64,000 nt of DNA, from positions 2,621,340 to 2,685,339 of the forward strand of contig NZ_MRSV01000001.1 of NCBI RefSeq assembly GCF_001909285.1, read 5' to 3'. This document shows positions 1 through 9,072 of the stretch, in pieces. Position 1 is the stretch's first letter. Each line of letters begins with the position of its first letter. Both the position numbers and the translations under genes were made by a program. Source of the DNA: Exiguobacterium profundum (GTDB lineage Bacteria > Bacillota > Bacilli > Exiguobacteriales > Exiguobacteriaceae). The notes beneath the pieces were generated by a model. That model was not told where the DNA came from. It saw nothing but the letters and a program-made list of their open reading frames with translations, and searched no databases.

Positions 1-10
1 CTTATTTTTG

Positions 11-90
11 CCTCATCGTTCAGTTTTCAAAGTTCGTCTGCCGCTCTTGGCGACTTCATTAATCTATCACGTTTCGATTGTTTTCGTCAA
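11..90 (-). promoter_or_regulatory. Promoter and leader of an rRNA operon lying left of the window
   Basis: Read on the minus strand, TTGACG (85-90) and TAGATT (61-66) form a -35/-10 pair with an 18-base spacer. Downstream at 35-11 is the motif ACTTTGAAAACTGAACGATG, which resembles the processing/antitermination leader found before 16S genes and in rRNA spacers of Bacillales. The rRNA genes would be off the window beyond position 1. No rRNA sequence itself is present here, so the assignment is inference from promoter and leader alone. Confidence 0.6.
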
Positions 91-194
91 CAACTTTTTC
101 ACAAATTGTTTTTCTGAAATAATCTTTTGCCGTGACAACGTTTATAACTATAATCTCTATTTACCACTACGAAAAAACAAAAAACAATAAAAAC

Positions 195-240
195 TAAAAA
201 AGATTTACTTCCCATCAACATGATGAAAAGTAAACCTTCT
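195..240 (-). terminator. Intrinsic terminator of the phosphate-binding-like gene
   Basis: On the minus strand a long hairpin (AGAAGGTTTACTTTTCATCA paired with TGATGGGAAGTAAATCTT, 3-base loop) is followed by a T-run. It lies directly after the stop at 249. Confidence 0.75.
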
Positions 241-248
241 GCTTTGTA

Positions 249-1421
249 TTAATCGAGACGAACATAGCCCGTCTTCTCCACTAACGTCTGCCCATCCTCG
301 CTTTCGAGCCATTTTAGAAATTCTTCATATTGCTTTGCTTTCTCTTCCGTAGTCACCGCATAAAATTCAGAAGTCAGTGGATACGATCCATCCTGAATCG
401 TTTCAACGGTCGGTTCGATTCCATCTATACGAAGTAACTTGATTTCATGGTCATGCACCATTTCTGTCGCATAGTATCTAAATGAAAATCCAATCGCATT
501 TTTATGGTTCCGATACGATGAAGTTTGTTGAATGATTCCACCCATCCCTTCAGGAACATCTTCTACTGGCGCCTCCATGAGCTTTTGTTCGCCCATCATC
601 TTTTGTAACGCCGTTTGACTGCCACTATCCTCAGGACGTTGGAAAGCTCGAACGGCTTCCGAGGTGCCGCCGACCTCTTCCCAATTCCGAATGTCTCCTG
701 AATAAATCCCCCGAACTTGTTCCATCGTCAAAGAATCGACCGGGTTATCTTCATGGACGAAGAACACAAATGCTTCCCTTCCAATCGCCGTCATATGTAA
801 AGAAATGTTTTTTTGTTTCGCAACCTTCAGTTGACGGTCAGATGGACCAGCGACGAAAATCAAGTCGGTCTGATCGTTCATCAGTCGGCTGTACGCTTCC
901 GGTGTTGTCGTCGACACGACTTTACTCGTTTGATCATTATATGGATCATACGTTTCCGAGTCCGGATAGACTGCTTCTACGAATGAAGCGTACATCGGAT
1001 AGAGCGCTGTCGCTCCATCTAATCGCGGCAAACCTTCCTCAAACTTCACCGAAGCCTCGTGATCGAGTCTCGCCAATTGTTCTGAATCCGTGAACGGCTG
1101 ATAATCCATCAACTCCACACCGCGTTCCTCAATCTTCAAACTATCTTGATACATATAATATCCTTTCACAGAAGCGAAGAGGACAGCACCGACTAACGCA
1201 CCCCAGCCGAGAACTTTTCGAATCTTTTGTTTTAAAAAAAAAGAAAAATCATAGAGTCCCATACATATGATTAGTAGAACGGCCATATACCATATCGTCC
1301 AAATAATCGGTCGCCCAAGTGTGATGGGGTCTCCCATCGTAAAAAGGGCGACAAAGACAGAAATCACAATCGTGACAAATAAAATAAAGACGGTTCCCAC
1401 GCTAAATTTCAATAGTTTCAT
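249..1421 (-). CDS. PstS-like phosphate-binding protein with three N-terminal membrane segments
   Basis: 390 aa. Residues about 130-390 resemble the periplasmic-binding-protein fold of PstS: an early DGATALYPMY motif, a PEDSGSQTAL motif in the ligand region, and a C-terminal segment ending in EDGQTLVEKTGY. Instead of a lipoprotein signal it starts with three predicted membrane helices (about 5-30, 38-60, 70-88), so the binding domain would be anchored at the outer face of the membrane. No pst permease or ATPase gene is adjacent; it lies 39 bases downstream of ygxA on the same strand and is probably cotranscribed with it. It may sense or scavenge phosphate, but ligand and role are unproven. 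Confidence 0.7.
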   Translation of the reverse strand: MKLLKFSVGTVFILFVTIVISVFVALFTMGDPITLGRPIIWTIWYMAVLLIICMGLYDFSFFLKQKIRKVLGWGALVGAVLFASVKGYYMYQDSLKIEERGVELMDYQPFTDSEQLARLDHEASVKFEEGLPRLDGATALYPMYASFVEAVYPDSETYDPYNDQTSKVVSTTTPEAYSRLMNDQTDLIFVAGPSDRQLKVAKQKNISLHMTAIGREAFVFFVHEDNPVDSLTMEQVRGIYSGDIRNWEEVGGTSEAVRAFQRPEDSGSQTALQKMMGEQKLMEAPVEDVPEGMGGIIQQTSSYRNHKNAIGFSFRYYATEMVHDHEIKLLRIDGIEPTVETIQDGSYPLTSEFYAVTTEEKAKQYEEFLKWLESEDGQTLVEKTGYVRLD

Positions 1422-1460
1422 ATAACTGATTTTCTCCTCATTGTTCCTAGGAAAGGGAAG

Positions 1461-2333
1461 TTAAGCAATCTCATAAAGCACTGCCTCTACCCCGACCCCT
1501 TTCGTCGGTCTCGTGACCGTTCGAACATACCCTTTTTTCACTAAAAAACCAATGATGCTTCCAAGGTCGACACGGAGCTCATTCAAATTCGGATGTTCCA
1601 TCAATTCTGAGAACGTCCACGCGCCGCCTTTCTCCTGCATCGTCTGAAGTAATAACAACGTCCCCGGCAACACTTTCGATTGAATCAAATGTTCCATGCC
1701 AATGACGACAAGGTGGATGCGCTGTTCAAGCGATTCTTGGCCTCCGACCAATTCATCGTGCAGCTTATAAATTTCGAGGTCAATGGCTCGTACCTGTTCC
1801 CACAATACGATTTCCGGATGAATCCCCGCCTCAAGAATCGAGAGGCGTGCCAGGTGAGTGAGCGCATGATGAATCTGAGTGAAGGCGTCTTGGAACTCCC
1901 CTTCTAAAAATAGATAACGTCCGTCTTCAAACCGACGCAACAACTTTGCGAAAGAGATCGAGAGTTGTAAACGTTGTTCCCGATTCGTTAAATTACGGTT
2001 GCGCTGTCGTAATTCTAAAATGTACCCATTTCGTTCGAACAAGACGATTCCGTCTTCAATCCAATGAATGGCTCGCCGATTTTCATTCAAGACAATCCAC
2101 CGATCCATCATCGAGTCACTGACTACGTGCAGGACAATTTTTTCTTGACCGACATGATAGTGTTTCACCGTCCAAAACGGTTCTGGTTTTGCTTCAATCA
2201 CAATGAGCAGGCGATCCGATTGATCCGTCAACGGATCACGTGCCCGCTTTTTCTTCACTTCAATAATCCCGAGTGTCGTTTTTAATGCAGCATATTCTGA
2301 GTAAATGGTGCGAGTCGCATATTCCATCGTCAT
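1461..2333 (-). CDS. ygxA: YgxA family nucleotidyltransferase-like protein
   Basis: 290 aa from the ATG at 2333, which has GAAGGGG upstream; an earlier in-frame ATG at 2417 lacks a good ribosome binding site. The protein resembles B. subtilis YgxA, annotated as nucleotidyltransferase-like, along its length: an N-terminal part with LGIIEVKKK and a KHYHVG segment, a middle part with FAKLLRRFEDGRYLFLEGEF, a helical HALTHLARLSILEAGIHPE stretch, and a C-terminal winged-helix-like part (WTFSELMEHPNLNELRVD). It stands beside ygzB and perR as in B. subtilis. Its biochemical function is not established. Confidence 0.8.
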   Translation of the reverse strand: MTMEYATRTIYSEYAALKTTLGIIEVKKKRARDPLTDQSDRLLIVIEAKPEPFWTVKHYHVGQEKIVLHVVSDSMMDRWIVLNENRRAIHWIEDGIVLFERNGYILELRQRNRNLTNREQRLQLSISFAKLLRRFEDGRYLFLEGEFQDAFTQIHHALTHLARLSILEAGIHPEIVLWEQVRAIDLEIYKLHDELVGGQESLEQRIHLVVIGMEHLIQSKVLPGTLLLLQTMQEKGGAWTFSELMEHPNLNELRVDLGSIIGFLVKKGYVRTVTRPTKGVGVEAVLYEIA

Positions 2334-2502
2334 CTGGACCCCTTCTCTCCCAATCGCAAGTTGACTATATATGACGATTGTCATTTTCGATACGAACCAA
2401 TTTCGCCCTCTTTTCAAAAAACTCCTGCCGAAAAAGTGCAGGAACTTCTCACTCGTTTGAAGATGAGCTATGATAGAGACAGACTATTGGAGGGATTCAC
2501 TC

Positions 2503-2862
2503 ATGAAAAAACGGGGGAACAAAATCAACCGCGCACGTAATATAGCATTACTTCTTATCTTCGGTGGGATCGGGGTCATGTATCTCGGCCTTCTCGCCAA
2601 ATCCATCACCTGGCTCATGATTATTTTCATGCTTCTCGGATTTGTCATGGTACTTGCGAGCTCTGCCCTTTACTTCATCGTCGGGATGGCCTCGACAAAA
2701 GCCATCATCGTGACTTGACCGAACTGTGAAAAAGAGACGAAGATGCTCGGACGCGTCGACTTATGTATGCATTGCGACGAACCGCTCACAATCGACCGCT
2801 CACTTGAAGGTAAAGAGTTCGATGAGAAATACAACAAACGTCAGTCACAACAAACGGACTAA
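2503..2862 (+). pseudogene. ygzB: YgzB family membrane protein, interrupted by an in-frame TGA
   Basis: The frame starts at ATG 2503 behind GGAGGGA and encodes two hydrophobic segments (about residues 14-35 and 38-62). Codon 72 is TGA (2716-2718), but the same frame continues without another stop to TAA 2860-2862. It then encodes a conserved tail with [18 protein letters not shown] and GLEGKEFDE-like residues, as in the B. subtilis YgzB zinc-ribbon tail. The TGA sits exactly where the first Cys of the CxxC pair is expected (TGA-Pro-Asn-Cys), one base from TGC or TGT. It is read here as a nonsense mutation or sequence error; the truncated product would keep the membrane part but lose the zinc ribbon. 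Confidence 0.8.
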
Positions 2863-2866
2863 CACA

Positions 2867-2900
2867 AAAACCACATCCGACTGCTCGGATGTGGTTTTTT
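2867..2900. terminator. Bidirectional terminator between ygzB and perR
   Basis: AAACCACATCCGA pairs with TCGGATGTGGTTT around a 4-base CTGC loop, with A-rich and T-rich flanks. It serves the converging ygzB (plus) and perR (minus). Confidence 0.9.
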
Positions 2901-3342
2901 AATGTGTTTGCGATTGTTCAGACTGACAAGACGGGCACGTTCCGTACACTTCAAGACGGTGACGATCAACTTTGAATCCAGTCAATTGAGATGCAACCGA
3001 TTCGATTTCATCTAATACAGGATAGTTAAAGTCGACGACTTTTCCACACGTATCACAGATGATGTGATAGTGCTTCGACGTCACAAAGTCAAAACGACTC
3101 GAGGCGTCCCCATAGTTCATCTCTTGAACGAGACCCACTTCTTTAAAAACGCGCAAGTTGTTATATACAGTGGCCACACTCATATTTGGAAACCGTGCGG
3201 CAAGTGCCTTATAAATGTCATCCGCTGTCGGGTGACTATGCTCCGTGACGAGGTACTCCAAAATGGCCTGGCGCTGAGGCGTCATTCTGACTCCATGTTC
3301 TCGGAGCGACTGAACAGCATGGTCAAGCATTTCGCTTCCCAC
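2899..3342 (-). CDS. perR: Peroxide stress repressor PerR (Fur family)
   Basis: 147 aa starting at GTG 3342 behind GAGGG. An N-terminal winged helix ([13 protein letters not shown] ... [14 protein letters not shown]) is followed by the metal domain. The regulatory Fe/Mn ligands are all present: His in the SHPTADDIY segment, Asp in SSRFDF, the two His of KHYHI, and Asp in KVVDF. Two CxxC pairs (CDTC, CPSC) form the structural zinc site. It represses peroxide-defence genes and is inactivated by metal-catalysed histidine oxidation. A probable operator lies over its own promoter (3409-3423), and another candidate target in this window is the P1B-4 ATPase at 40.3 kb. Gene order with ygzB/ygxA and gsaB matches B. 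subtilis. Confidence 0.95.
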   Translation of the reverse strand: MGSEMLDHAVQSLREHGVRMTPQRQAILEYLVTEHSHPTADDIYKALAARFPNMSVATVYNNLRVFKEVGLVQEMNYGDASSRFDFVTSKHYHIICDTCGKVVDFNYPVLDEIESVASQLTGFKVDRHRLEVYGTCPSCQSEQSQTH

Positions 3343-3408
3343 GTCAATCCCTCATTTCTTCTATAAAATTCATGCGAAATAGTTTTGGACATTAACTTAT
3401 TTCTTACA

Positions 3409-3423
3409 TAGTAATCTTTATAA
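3409..3423 (-). promoter_or_regulatory. Candidate PerR box upstream of perR
   Basis: On the minus strand TTATAAAGATTACTA matches the PerR consensus TTATAATNATTATAA at 11 of 14 fixed positions. It lies immediately downstream of the -10 element of perR, where bound PerR would block transcription. Confidence 0.5.
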
Positions 3424-3425
3424 AT

Positions 3426-3454
3426 AGTGTACTGATTTCTCAACTACTCGTCAA
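3426..3454 (-). promoter_or_regulatory. Sigma-A type promoter of perR
   Basis: TTGACG (3449-3454) and TACACT (3426-3431) on the minus strand, separated by exactly 17 bases. The start site would fall about 80 bases before the GTG start. Confidence 0.65.
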
Positions 3455-3521
3455 ACACTGAGCTTATGCGGTTGACGGCTATGATACAATAAGTGCGAAT
3501 TTGAATAAGGAGGCAATACAT

Positions 3522-4820
3522 ATGACTACTTCATCAAATCGTCAGTCATCCGATGCATTATACCAAGATGCACTCACTCACATCGTCGGAGGTGTCAACA
3601 GTCCATCCCGCTCATTTAAAGCGGTTGGTGGCGGCGCCCCCGTTTATATGGAACGCGGCGAAGGAGCCTATTTTTATGATGTAGACGGCAATCGTTACAT
3701 CGATTATTTGGCGGCATATGGTCCAATCATTACCGGCCATGCCCATCCACACATTCACGAAGCGCTTATGAACGCTTCTTCAAAAGGTTTATTATACGGG
3801 ACGCCACACCGTCTCGAGGTTCAATTTGCGAAGAAACTAAAACAAGCCATCCCTTCGATGGATAAGGTACGATTCACGAACTCGGGGACGGAAGCCGTCA
3901 TGACGACAGTACGAGTCGCCCGTGCTTACACCGGTCGTGAACTCGTTGTGAAATTCAGCGGTTGTTATCACGGTCATTCGGATCTCATGCTGATTGCGGC
4001 AGGTAGTGGTCCAGCGACACTCGGTTCTCCGGACTCTGCAGGTGTGACAAAAGCCACTGCCAAAGAAGTCATCACCGTCCCGTTCAACGACGTCGAAGCG
4101 TATCGCGAGATGATGAAAGAATGGGGAGACCAGGTCGCATGTGTCCTCGTCGAACCGATTGTCGGGAACTTCGGAATCGTCGAACCGAAGCCAGGTTTCC
4201 TCCAAGCTGTCAATGACATCACACATGAACACGGCGCACTCGTCATCTATGACGAGGTCATCACGGCGTTCCGTTTCACTTACGGAAGTGCCCAACAAGT
4301 ATATGGCATCGAACCGGATATGACGGCACTTGGTAAAATCATCGGTGGTGGTCTACCAATCGGTGCTTACGGCGGGAAGGCTGAAATCATGGAGACAGTC
4401 GCTCCACTCGGACCTGCATATCAAGCCGGCACGATGGCCGGAAACCCGGCCTCAATGGCGACAGGGATTGCTTGCCTGGAAGTGCTCGAGCAACCTGGTG
4501 TCTATGAGAAGTTAGATGCTCTCGGTGCGAAACTGGAAGCCGGCATCCGTGAGGCAGCGGAGAAGCATGACGTCACGATCACGATCAACCGCTTAAAAGG
4601 TGCCCTTACCGTTTACTTTACGGATGAAATCGTCACCGACTATGAAGGTGCGGAAAAGTCAGATGGTGAGAAGTTCGGACGCTTCTTCAAGTTGATGCTT
4701 GAGAATGGCGTGAACTTGGCTCCATCGAAATATGAGGCCTGGTTCTTGACGACAGAGCATACGGAACAAGATATCGAAGAGACAATCGAAGCGGTCCACC
4801 GCTCGTTTGCTCAATTGTAA
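3522..4820 (+). CDS. gsaB: Glutamate-1-semialdehyde 2,1-aminomutase
   Basis: 432 aa from ATG 3522, placed by AAGGAGG a few bases upstream; an in-frame TTG at 3501 overlaps that site and is not used. A PLP-dependent class III aminotransferase-fold enzyme that converts glutamate-1-semialdehyde to 5-aminolevulinate, the tetrapyrrole precursor. Visible motifs are [26 protein letters not shown], the cofactor Asp in [10 protein letters not shown], and the Schiff-base Lys in [14 protein letters not shown]. It is divergent from perR, a conserved pairing in Bacillales. In B. subtilis this neighbourhood carries the hemL paralogue gsaB, so that symbol is preferred to hemL. Confidence 0.93.
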   Translation: MTTSSNRQSSDALYQDALTHIVGGVNSPSRSFKAVGGGAPVYMERGEGAYFYDVDGNRYIDYLAAYGPIITGHAHPHIHEALMNASSKGLLYGTPHRLEVQFAKKLKQAIPSMDKVRFTNSGTEAVMTTVRVARAYTGRELVVKFSGCYHGHSDLMLIAAGSGPATLGSPDSAGVTKATAKEVITVPFNDVEAYREMMKEWGDQVACVLVEPIVGNFGIVEPKPGFLQAVNDITHEHGALVIYDEVITAFRFTYGSAQQVYGIEPDMTALGKIIGGGLPIGAYGGKAEIMETVAPLGPAYQAGTMAGNPASMATGIACLEVLEQPGVYEKLDALGAKLEAGIREAAEKHDVTITINRLKGALTVYFTDEIVTDYEGAEKSDGEKFGRFFKLMLENGVNLAPSKYEAWFLTTEHTEQDIEETIEAVHRSFAQL

Positions 4821-4826
4821 GAGAGG

Positions 4827-4852
4827 GAGATGCGCGAGCATCTCTTTTTTTG
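4827..4852 (+). terminator. Intrinsic terminator of gsaB
   Basis: GAGATGC-GCGA-GCATCTC with a tetraloop, followed by eight Ts. Confidence 0.88.
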
Positions 4853-4936
4853 TTAAAGGGGACATCTTTAAAAAAAGTGTCTCTTTTTATCATGTACTGT
4901 CCCCCATTACAGTAGAACCAAGGAGGTGCTCACCAT

Positions 4937-6169
4937 ATGAAATTTAAAGATTTTCCATTAAATGTCCGCTTGCGACTCGTTTGCGGATTTTGTATTCGAA
5001 TCGTCGGATCAGCCATTTTCCCATTCATGGCACTCTATTTCTCAGAAGAGTTGGGGAAAGTCCCCGCTGGAATCATCATGACCTCATTCGTTATCGTCGG
5101 TTACTTGACCGGTCTATTCGGTGGGTACTTTTCCGATCGGTTCAATCGGAAGGTTGTCTTACAAATTGGCCAGGTGATTCAAATCATCTGTTTTCTTGGG
5201 ATGACCATCGCCATTCACCCATCGAATAACTGGGCACTCGTCGTCGCCATCCTCTACTTCGGACATGCCGTTTCGAACGGATTGAACTATCCGGCACTTG
5301 AGGCAATCGTCATCGACTCCATGGAAGAATCGAATCGAAAAGCCATCTACGTGTATGACTACTGGCTCGTCAACTTGGCTATCGCCGGAGGCGTCATGCT
5401 CGGCGGTGCCTTCTATCGCGACCATCGTTTCGCCCTCTTCATTGGTATGACGGTCATTCTCACTGTGACCACCATCGTCCTTCAACGCTATTTGGTCGAC
5501 ACATACACCGGCAATCGTTCAACACCGTCAAACCCGATTCATGGCGTCATCGAAAACTACAAAATCGCGTTACGTGACCGCCGTTGGATCACATTCGTAT
5601 TTGGAAGTATGCTCGTCTTTTCGACCGAGTTTCATATGGCGAACTATATCGGTGTCCATTTAGCAGAGTCATTCGAAAGTCGTCAAATTCTCGGAATACC
5701 TTTTGATGGGGTTCGCATGATGGCGTTTATGCAACTAGAGAACACCTTGCTCGTCGTCGCCATCACGTTTGCGGTCACCGCTTTCGTCAAACGTTTCAAA
5801 GAGAAGACCGTGTTTTTCATTGGCTTATCGTTATATATCACAGCATACGCCGCCATTACCTCGATGAACTCCTTTATCGTCCTGGCCACACTCGCAATCA
5901 TCTTCACAATCGGCGAACTCCTCTACTCTCCGATTCGGCAAGTGAAACAGGTTGACCTCCTCGATCCTGAACGCCGGGCTTCCTACCTTGCGTTCGGCGG
6001 GCTCACATTCCATGGAGCCAAGTTGGTTGCTGCGGCAGGAATTGTCGTCGGCGCGTTCATCGGTCCGGTCTTGATGAGCGGTTACATGTTTGTCTTCGGT
6101 GCTCTCGGTGCTTACTTGTATTATGTATCGCTCTACAAGATGCAACCTGCTCGCCAACTCGCTGCTTGA
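4937..6169 (+). CDS. MFS transporter, drug-efflux type
   Basis: 410 aa starting at ATG 4937 behind AAGGAGGTG. About 12 hydrophobic segments are spread over the length. The loop between helices 2 and 3 carries GGYFSDRFNRKVVLQ, the major-facilitator motif A (GxxxDRxxRR-like). The short cytoplasmic central loop and overall length fit the 12-helix proton-coupled exporters. Substrate cannot be read from the sequence. It is a single gene with its own ribosome binding site, followed 53 bases later by the DCC-family gene. Confidence 0.8.
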   Translation: MKFKDFPLNVRLRLVCGFCIRIVGSAIFPFMALYFSEELGKVPAGIIMTSFVIVGYLTGLFGGYFSDRFNRKVVLQIGQVIQIICFLGMTIAIHPSNNWALVVAILYFGHAVSNGLNYPALEAIVIDSMEESNRKAIYVYDYWLVNLAIAGGVMLGGAFYRDHRFALFIGMTVILTVTTIVLQRYLVDTYTGNRSTPSNPIHGVIENYKIALRDRRWITFVFGSMLVFSTEFHMANYIGVHLAESFESRQILGIPFDGVRMMAFMQLENTLLVVAITFAVTAFVKRFKEKTVFFIGLSLYITAYAAITSMNSFIVLATLAIIFTIGELLYSPIRQVKQVDLLDPERRASYLAFGGLTFHGAKLVAAAGIVVGAFIGPVLMSGYMFVFGALGAYLYYVSLYKMQPARQLAA

Positions 6170-6222
6170 CGTTTAACATGAAGACAAAACGGTAAAACAG
6201 TACGATGAAGGAGGCGAAGTAC

Positions 6223-6618
6223 TTGCCTGCGATTGTTTTATTTGATGGCGATTGCAACTTCTGTGATGCCAGTGTTCAGTTCATCATTCGTCATGATCGA
6301 CACGCCTCGATTCACTTTGCTTCGCTCCAAAGCGAGGTCGGTCAGTCGCTCCGAGCACGACACCGGATCCCGGAATCAGTCGACAGCATCGTCTATATTG
6401 AGGAAGGGGTTCCTTACTTAAAATCAGACGCTGCGATTCGAATTGCCGAACACCTTGATGGCCGTTGGCGCCTGCTTCGACTCATTCGTTTCATACCTAG
6501 ACCGATTCGTGATCATGGATATACGTTGTTCGCCAAATATCGGACACGTCTATTTGGAAAGAAGGAAGTGTGCACACTCCCTTCACCAGATGTTCGTAAA
6601 CGATTTTTAGACCGCTAA
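6223..6618 (+). CDS. DCC family thiol-disulfide oxidoreductase-like protein
   Basis: 131 aa from TTG 6223, chosen because AAGGAGG lies 8 bases upstream; the in-frame ATG at 6205 overlaps that site. The N-terminus carries the family signature FDGDCNFCDASVQF, with the D-x-x-C-x-x-C arrangement that names the family (DUF393, YuxK-like), followed by a thioredoxin-like alpha/beta pattern. The C-terminus includes RFIPRPIRD and a YAKYRTRLFG-like helix common in the family. Probably a redox or dithiol protein; partner unknown. Confidence 0.85.
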   Translation: MPAIVLFDGDCNFCDASVQFIIRHDRHASIHFASLQSEVGQSLRARHRIPESVDSIVYIEEGVPYLKSDAAIRIAEHLDGRWRLLRLIRFIPRPIRDHGYTLFAKYRTRLFGKKEVCTLPSPDVRKRFLDR

Positions 6619-6650
6619 AAAAGTCGAGCCCATAGGGACTCGACTTTTTT
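6617..6650. terminator. Bidirectional terminator
   Basis: AAAAAGTCGAGCCC pairs with GGGACTCGACTTTTTT (one bulge) between two converging genes. Confidence 0.9.
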
Positions 6651-6652
6651 CA

Positions 6653-8401
6653 TTATTCAACTACAGCTAAATCTTGAATCATATACAGGTCGTAATACGC
6701 CCCGCGACGACGCATCAGCTCTTCATGCGTACCCGTCTCCATGATTTGACCGTTATCCACGACGACGATTTGATCGGCGTCCGTAATGGTCGACAAACGG
6801 TGGGCAACGATTAACGTCGTCCGCCCTTTCGTCAGACGGGCCAACGAGTCTTGAATCATCGCTTCACTTTCTAAATCAAGCGCACTCGTCGCCTCGTCTA
6901 AAATCAAGATTGGTGGATTCTTCAAAAAGACACGTGCAATCGCAAGCCGTTGCTTCTGTCCACCAGACAGTTTGACACCTTTCTCCCCGACCGGTGTCGC
7001 ATACCCGTCCTGTAATTTCGAGATAAACTCATGGGCGTTCGCCGCCTTGGCCGCCGCGATGACTTCTTCATCCGTCGCATCCGGTTTCCCCATCCGAATA
7101 TTCATCGCGACCGATTCGCTGAAGAGGACCGAATCCTGCATGACCATTCCGATTTGATCACGAAGTGCACGTAATTTGAAATCACGCACATCGACGCCGT
7201 CGATTTTGATGCTTCCATCCGTCACGTCATAGAAACGCGGAATCAAACTGACGAGTGTCGACTTCCCTCCACCGGACATTCCGACAAACGCCACGCGTTC
7301 ACCAGAGCGGATTTGAAGGTTCACATCGTTCAACGCTCGTGCCCCGTCCTGTTCATACGAAAAGCTCACATGCTCAAGGTCGATTTTACCTGCTGTCGAC
7401 AACGGGACGAACCCGTTCGATTTCTCTTCGATATCATATGTTTCATCCAAAAACTCAAAGACACGGTCCATCGATGCGACCGACTGCGTGAGTGTCGTCG
7501 CCGAGTTGACGAGACGACCGAGCGGTGCATAGAGTCGGTCGATGTACGCGATGAACGCGACGAGCGTCCCGAGCGATACCGCTTCTTGAATGACGAGCCA
7601 CGATGCCGTCGTGAAGATGAGGATTGGCGCGATGTCGGTGATGGTCGATACGACGACATACGTCTTGGCGTTCCAACTCGTATGTTTAAGTGCCGCGTTC
7701 AGGAAACCACCATTCTGTTGTTCAAATGCCTTATTCTCATATGGCTCTAGCGCAAAACTCCGAATGACCGCCATCCCGTTGACGCGCTCTGTCAAATGCC
7801 CTTGTAAATCAGCGAGTGCCGCCGACCGTTCACGCGTCAAACGACGCAACCGCCCATAGAAATAGCGGACTGCGATCGCATAAAACGGAAGTGGTAAAAT
7901 CGCAATCAATGTGAGTTGCGGGTCAATCGTGTACATGATCCCGATGGCGATAAGGATGGTGACCATATCGAGCCAAATATTCATCAGCCCGGTGATGACG
8001 AAGTCTTTCGTCTGTTCGACGTCATTGATGATCCGTGAAATGATTTGTCCCGTCTTATTGTTTGAATAATAGCGGAGTGACAACTTTTGGACGTGGTCGA
8101 ATAACCGGTTCCGCACATCGAACAAGACACGCGTTGCGGCCCACTGCGCCAAATATTGACGCAAGTATTCGATCGGTGGCTTGAGGACCAAGAAGACGAA
8201 GAAAACGATGCTGAACAACCAGACGAGCGTCGTGTAATCCTGCCTCGGCGCGTCGTCCGTCAAATAGTTATCGATGACATATTTATAAAGTAACGGTAAT
8301 CCGAGCGGGATGGAAAACTTCAAAATCCCGACGAAAATGGTAAGGGCAATTTGTTTCTTATACGGACGAACAAACTGCAAATAACGTTTAATACTACCCA
8401 T
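6653..8401 (-). CDS. ygaD: ABC exporter, half-transporter (YgaD-like)
   Basis: 582 aa from ATG 8401 behind AGGAGG. N-terminal six-helix membrane domain (about 15-305), then a nucleotide-binding domain with Walker A GMSGGGKST, signature KLSGGQKQR, Walker B LILDEA and the H-loop VAHRLS. This is the MsbA-like lipid/drug exporter architecture and would act as a homodimer. It lies 39 bases after ygaC on the same strand, with a hairpin and T-run between them. Position in the perR-gsaB neighbourhood matches B. subtilis ygaD. Substrate unknown. Confidence 0.85.
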   Translation of the reverse strand: MGSIKRYLQFVRPYKKQIALTIFVGILKFSIPLGLPLLYKYVIDNYLTDDAPRQDYTTLVWLFSIVFFVFLVLKPPIEYLRQYLAQWAATRVLFDVRNRLFDHVQKLSLRYYSNNKTGQIISRIINDVEQTKDFVITGLMNIWLDMVTILIAIGIMYTIDPQLTLIAILPLPFYAIAVRYFYGRLRRLTRERSAALADLQGHLTERVNGMAVIRSFALEPYENKAFEQQNGGFLNAALKHTSWNAKTYVVVSTITDIAPILIFTTASWLVIQEAVSLGTLVAFIAYIDRLYAPLGRLVNSATTLTQSVASMDRVFEFLDETYDIEEKSNGFVPLSTAGKIDLEHVSFSYEQDGARALNDVNLQIRSGERVAFVGMSGGGKSTLVSLIPRFYDVTDGSIKIDGVDVRDFKLRALRDQIGMVMQDSVLFSESVAMNIRMGKPDATDEEVIAAAKAANAHEFISKLQDGYATPVGEKGVKLSGGQKQRLAIARVFLKNPPILILDEATSALDLESEAMIQDSLARLTKGRTTLIVAHRLSTITDADQIVVVDNGQIMETGTHEELMRRRGAYYDLYMIQDLAVVE

Positions 8402-8418
8402 AATGCCTCCTGACTTAA

Positions 8419-8451
8419 GAAAAAAAGCGGAGATGAGGAATCATCTCCGGT
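8419..8451 (-). terminator. Terminator between ygaC and ygaD
   Basis: Minus-strand hairpin GGAGATGA-TTCC-TCATCTCC followed by GCTTTTTTT. The 5' arm overlaps the last codons of ygaC, so ygaD is probably partly uncoupled from it. Confidence 0.75.
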
Positions 8452-8983
8452 AACGTGCTTCGTATTCGCGATACCATTCATCGACGAATGTTGGGTTGAA
8501 CGGCCCTTTCCGTCCTCGAATCCAGTTGATCAGTTCTTGCACGTTCTGCTTCAAGATTCGATCAATCGCTTTCGGATAATTCATCTCGCGACGATGCCGC
8601 TCATATTCATCTTCATCTAAAATCGTGTACGACATATCCGGGAACACCTTGATGTCCAAATCGTAATCGATATATTTGATGGCACGTTCATCCCCATCAA
8701 ATGTAGTCGGCGAACCTAGATTACAGTAGTAGTAAATCCCGTCTTCGCGAATCATACAGATGACATTGAACCAATACTCAGATGAAAAGTAGCAAATTGC
8801 CGGCTCTCGCGTTCTCCATTGCCGACCGTCTGACTCGCTGACCATGATGCGATCATTGAATCCGATCATATCCGTTTTTGACGACTGAAGGACGAGCGTT
8901 TCTTCCCAAACGCGATGCAAAGTTCCGTTGTGCTTGTAGCTCTGTATCTCGATTTTGCTACCTGCTTTGGGAAATAAGCTCAT
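8441..8983 (-). CDS. ygaC: DUF402 nucleoside tri/diphosphate phosphatase (YgaC)
   Basis: 180 aa from ATG 8983 behind AAAGGAGGAG. The sequence has the compact beta-barrel pattern of DUF402: an N-terminal [16 protein letters not shown] segment, the aromatic-rich [18 protein letters not shown], and the acidic metal-site stretch [11 protein letters not shown], where the conserved Tyr and Asp residues lie. Family members related to B. subtilis YgaC and S. aureus Ntdp hydrolyse nucleoside tri- and diphosphates. The final helix ([15 protein letters not shown]) is typical of the full-length form, so the gene looks intact. Confidence 0.85.
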   Translation of the reverse strand: MSLFPKAGSKIEIQSYKHNGTLHRVWEETLVLQSSKTDMIGFNDRIMVSESDGRQWRTREPAICYFSSEYWFNVICMIREDGIYYYCNLGSPTTFDGDERAIKYIDYDLDIKVFPDMSYTILDEDEYERHRREMNYPKAIDRILKQNVQELINWIRGRKGPFNPTFVDEWYREYEARYRR

Positions 8984-9072
8984 AAGCTCCTCCTTTCCGC
9001 TATGATGCTATACAATTCTCATATTTAATTATAGCGACTTTCAGAACCAATGAAAAAGGAAATCTCTTATTT

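Noticed and set aside
2716-2760. Selenocysteine insertion element after the ygzB TGA
   Set aside because: I see no stable stem-loop in the bases directly after the TGA, and a Cys-codon mutation is simpler.
3840-4300. Long antisense ORF opposite gsaB
   Set aside because: It is a shadow of gsaB with no ribosome binding site and no recognisable protein features.
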